The notes beneath the pieces are model-generated. The model made no database searches and was not told where the DNA came from. It saw only the letters and a program-made list of their open reading frames with translations. Positions 24,757 through 26,487 of a stretch of 26,487 nucleotides of DNA are shown here, in pieces (within the stretch, counting starts at the first letter, position 1; the number at the start of each line of letters is the position of its first letter). Where the stretch lies: NCBI GenBank assembly GCA_934401725.1, contig CAKRSS010000027.1, forward strand, positions 1 through 26,487. The letters run 5' to 3'. The translations under genes were made by a program, and so were the position numbers. This DNA comes from an uncultured Eubacteriales bacterium (GTDB lineage Bacteria > Bacillota > Clostridia > Oscillospirales > CAG-272).

Positions 24757-25752
24757 TCAATGTTTGTTTGACTGTTCGATAATGCCGACTATCGCCATAA
24801 ACGCACCGTAAAGCACGCCGGCAATAACCCATATTATCCAGCTGTTCGGCATATGGCTCTGTCCCCACGGGGTCAGTATCATAAAGAGGTAGGCTGCCGT
24901 CACCACAAGCCAGTAAACGAGGCTGCATGCGCTCTTGACACTGCTCTTTTCCTTGTTGCGGCGCGTATAGTCTCCCTCCTCAAGCAGGCGGTTAAAGGCT
25001 CCCATGCGCACGCCGCCGTAAACAAACGCGATGCACCCGAGACCTATAACAAACATAAGCAGCCCCGTGCAACCGATGAGCGCAATGTCCGACGCGCCGA
25101 TGCAGCCGACGACTATCAGCGGGATAACCGAAAGAATGCAGGCAACCGTGCCGATAATGTTGAGCCGCGTGTATGTATCGGAAAATGCAGCTTTGCGCTC
25201 CTTTGTCATGCCGTCGACGCCGTATTCGGTCTCAAACGGCTCTTTTTCAAGAAAATCGAAGTCGCGCATACGCGCTCCGCAGCTTATGAACATAGCGACC
25301 GCAATCGCCACAAGTACGAGCAGTACGCCAACTCCGATACCGGCCGCAGCGTTCTCACTGAGTCCCGAGCCCGCCATGTCGCTCACACCGGCGAGCAAAA
25401 TCAGCGTTATCGGCGACAGAATGCAGAGAAAAGTCGCTATCGCCATGCGCAGCGCGTTTTTGCGGGAGCGCTCAATGTAATCCGACGCCATGTCCATGGT
25501 GACGCGGCGAAGTTCCGAGTCGGTCTCGTCGGAAACCGACCACGGCGTTTCCTCAAGCTCATCTTTCAGAAGGTAGTCTGTGGTGACGCCGAATATGCGG
25601 CTCATCTGAAGTATCTTGTCCATGTCGGGAATCGACTGCGCGCCCTCCCACTTGGACACGGACTGGCGGCTGACGCCCAGCTGCTCCGCAAGCTCCTCCT
25701 GTGACCACCCGGCCTTCTTTCTAAGAAGCGTAATTTTGTCTGCCAATATCAT
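24757..25752 (-). CDS. XRE-family regulator with C-terminal membrane helices
   Basis: The N-terminal helix-turn-helix (about 5-60) is a clear Cro/CI type: LRKKAGWSQEELAEQLGVSRQSVSKWE. After a charged link, about six hydrophobic segments follow (near 100-125, 135-160, 198-220, 225-250, 270-290 and 300-325), making this a membrane-anchored DNA-binding protein. Such fusions are common in Firmicutes, often beside the transporters or stress genes they control. GGAGG lies about 10 nt before ATG at 25752. It heads the unit with the hydrolase, acetyltransferase and deoC. The signal sensed is unknown. Confidence 0.88.
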   Translation of the reverse strand: MILADKITLLRKKAGWSQEELAEQLGVSRQSVSKWEGAQSIPDMDKILQMSRIFGVTTDYLLKDELEETPWSVSDETDSELRRVTMDMASDYIERSRKNALRMAIATFLCILSPITLILLAGVSDMAGSGLSENAAAGIGVGVLLVLVAIAVAMFISCGARMRDFDFLEKEPFETEYGVDGMTKERKAAFSDTYTRLNIIGTVACILSVIPLIVVGCIGASDIALIGCTGLLMFVIGLGCIAFVYGGVRMGAFNRLLEEGDYTRRNKEKSSVKSACSLVYWLVVTAAYLFMILTPWGQSHMPNSWIIWVIAGVLYGAFMAIVGIIEQSNKH

Positions 25753-25800
25753 AATATAAAGTCCTCCGGCCGTTTTACGGCGAGATAATAAATTTCAGAC

Positions 25801-25841
25801 TCCACCGCGCCGTCGTGTACTGCGCGGCGGTGACGCTTAAG
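25801..25841. repeat. Additional CTTAAG-family arm adjoining the palindrome
   Basis: CCACCGCGCC...GCGCGGCGGTGACGCTTAAG matches the right arm of the palindrome and the copy at 26118-26154. It shares its CTTAAG with the left end of the 172-bp palindrome. It can itself fold through CACCGC/GCGGTG. Confidence 0.5.
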
Positions 25842-26007
25842 GCTTCATCGCGTAATTCCGATGGTGCAATTGCGCAGTCAGATTTTTCGTCAGATGAACC
25901 AAAAATGCGAAGGCTGTAGCAGCGCTACAGCTAAGAATTTTTGTGAAATATGACGAAAAAATGCCCGGCAAGTGTGCCACTCGGGCATTGTGCGGTAATG
26001 CCTTAAG
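25836..26007. repeat. 172-bp imperfect palindrome with CTTAAG ends (MITE- or ERIC-like)
   Basis: The two halves mirror each other around 25922. The centre is GCTGTAGC-AGC-GCTACAGC. Further out, matched blocks are AAAAAT/ATTTTT, TTTTTCGTCA/TGACGAAAAA and TTGC/GCAA, and the ends are CTTAAGGC (25836-25843) and GCCTTAAG (26000-26007). The distances to the axis are 86 and 85 bp. It encodes no transposase and lies between the TetR-like gene and the XRE gene. It looks like a non-autonomous mobile or palindromic intergenic repeat. Confidence 0.65.
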
Positions 26008-26057
26008 TTGGTCATTCCGCCTGATTGGCATTATACTACACCTATCGGCGGTTGCAG

Positions 26058-26086
26058 ACAATAAAGTCAGCTGTAAAATGTGTCAA
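26058..26086 (-). promoter_or_regulatory. Candidate promoter for the XRE-deoC unit
   Basis: On the minus strand, a perfect TTGACA (26081-26086) is followed after 17 nt by TATTGT (26058-26063). A TATAAT also occurs at 26029-26034 without a good -35. If used, the leader would be about 300 nt and would include the whole palindrome. Confidence 0.45.
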
Positions 26087-26117
26087 CCGGCAGTTGCGTT
26101 TGCATTTTTGAGGCTTT

Positions 26118-26154
26118 GCCGCGCCACTTTGGCGTTGCGCGGTGATGGCTTAAG
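26118..26154. repeat. CTTAAG-family arm after the TetR-like gene
   Basis: GCCACTTTGGCGTTGCGCGG then TGATGGCTTAAG aligns with GCCACTCGGGCATTGTGCGG then TAATGCCTTAAG at the right end of the palindrome, in the same orientation. An internal CCGCGC/GCGCGG stem is present. A weak inverted partner may begin at the CTTAAG at 26002. Confidence 0.5.
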
Positions 26155-26168
26155 GGGAAAAACAGATT

Positions 26169-26487
26169 TCATCTCTTATTTCCGAGGTTCGGGTGCTGGC
26201 GCTGAATAGCGTCGCTGTCCTCGCTGCCACGCTGCGCCGGAATCACCGACGCCCCATTGCTCTTGTCAGACTGAAGGATATACACCATTCCCGCGAACAC
26301 CTCGCCAAGCCGCCGGGCGATTTCCTCCTCGGTAAACGAGCACACCTCCGAGGCGCACAGCGCGCACAGTCCGTAGGTATACGTCCACATCTGGCTGAAC
26401 AGGTGCTCGGCCTGCTCACGCGTGGCTCTGTAATCGCGCATGATTATGTCAATGTCCTTCTGCTTGCCGAACGGGATGGAGTCAAGC
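26169..26487 (-). CDS. TetR/AcrR-like regulator, C-terminal part (start outside window)
   Basis: The reading frame is open to the right edge, so the DNA-binding N-terminus is missing. The visible 105 residues include KQKDIDIIMRDYRATREQAE, then LFSQMWTYTYGLCALCASEV, then CSFTEEEIARRLGEVFAGMV. This Trp-x-Tyr-x-x-Gly-x-x-x-Leu pattern followed by a (T/S)xEE(E)I helix is typical of the ligand-binding C-terminal domain of a Firmicutes TetR subgroup. After about residue 77 the tail is hydrophilic and poorly conserved in character. Family assignment rests on pattern recognition of the C-domain only. Confidence 0.65.
   Translation of the reverse strand, partial: LDSIPFGKQKDIDIIMRDYRATREQAEHLFSQMWTYTYGLCALCASEVCSFTEEEIARRLGEVFAGMVYILQSDKSNGASVIPAQRGSEDSDAIQRQHPNLGNKR

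Noticed and set aside
25836..26007. Palindrome as a simple bidirectional terminator
   Set aside because: No U-tract at either end, far longer than a terminator, and related arms recur elsewhere.
25753..26168. CRISPR array or riboswitch in the right-hand gap
   Set aside because: Repeats are inverted and irregularly spaced without spacers of constant size, and no known riboswitch core was recognised.

Overview
The window is about 26.5 kb of a GC-rich Firmicutes-type chromosome, most likely a Clostridia-class anaerobe. The evidence is strong AGGAGG ribosome sites, sigma-A-like promoters, a SpoVD/PBP2B-type penicillin-binding protein with C-terminal PASTA domains inside the division cluster, and a DNA polymerase I with a decayed proofreading domain. 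Every confident gene is on the minus strand, so the map reads right to left. No rRNA, tRNA, CRISPR array, insertion sequence with a transposase, or phage gene was seen.

From the right edge: a partial TetR-like regulator (26169-26487) is followed by a 416-bp gap (25753-26168). This gap is filled by a 172-bp near-symmetric palindrome ending in CTTAAG, two further related arms and a candidate promoter. Next is a compact four-gene unit (25752-22814): an XRE regulator with membrane helices, an alpha/beta hydrolase, a GNAT acetyltransferase and deoxyribose-phosphate aldolase. It ends at a terminator with a second strong hairpin just before it.

The middle is the division and cell wall (dcw) cluster: mraZ, rsmH, an ftsL-like gene, a PASTA PBP, murE, murF, mraY, ftsW, murG, ftsQ, terminator, then ftsZ under its own promoter and two terminators. 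murD, murC, murB, ddl and ftsA are absent from their usual places. The gap at 22466-22813 holds the mraZ promoter (TTGCAA, 17 bp, TATAAT) and a three-copy MraZ box next to the -10, plus the deoC terminator. The gap at 10367-10696 holds the ftsQ terminator, an 11-bp match to the MraZ box and the ftsZ promoter.

The left third is a second operon (8718 to beyond position 1): a nucleoside hydrolase, a GH20 beta-hexosaminidase, a 1132-residue PHP-type metallohydrolase with two lamin-tail-like domains, and polA, whose C-terminal end lies outside the window. The gap at 8719-9049 holds this operon's promoter, a palindromic operator candidate, the two ftsZ terminators and a member of the CTTAAG repeat family.

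The genes supply precursor synthesis (MurE, MurF, MraY, MurG), septal glycan polymerisation and cross-linking (FtsW, PBP), divisome scaffolding (FtsQ, FtsL-like, FtsZ), and salvage of nucleosides, deoxyribose phosphate and amino sugars. The least explained items are the palindromic repeat family, the large PHP/lamin-tail protein and its operon, and the membrane-linked XRE unit.
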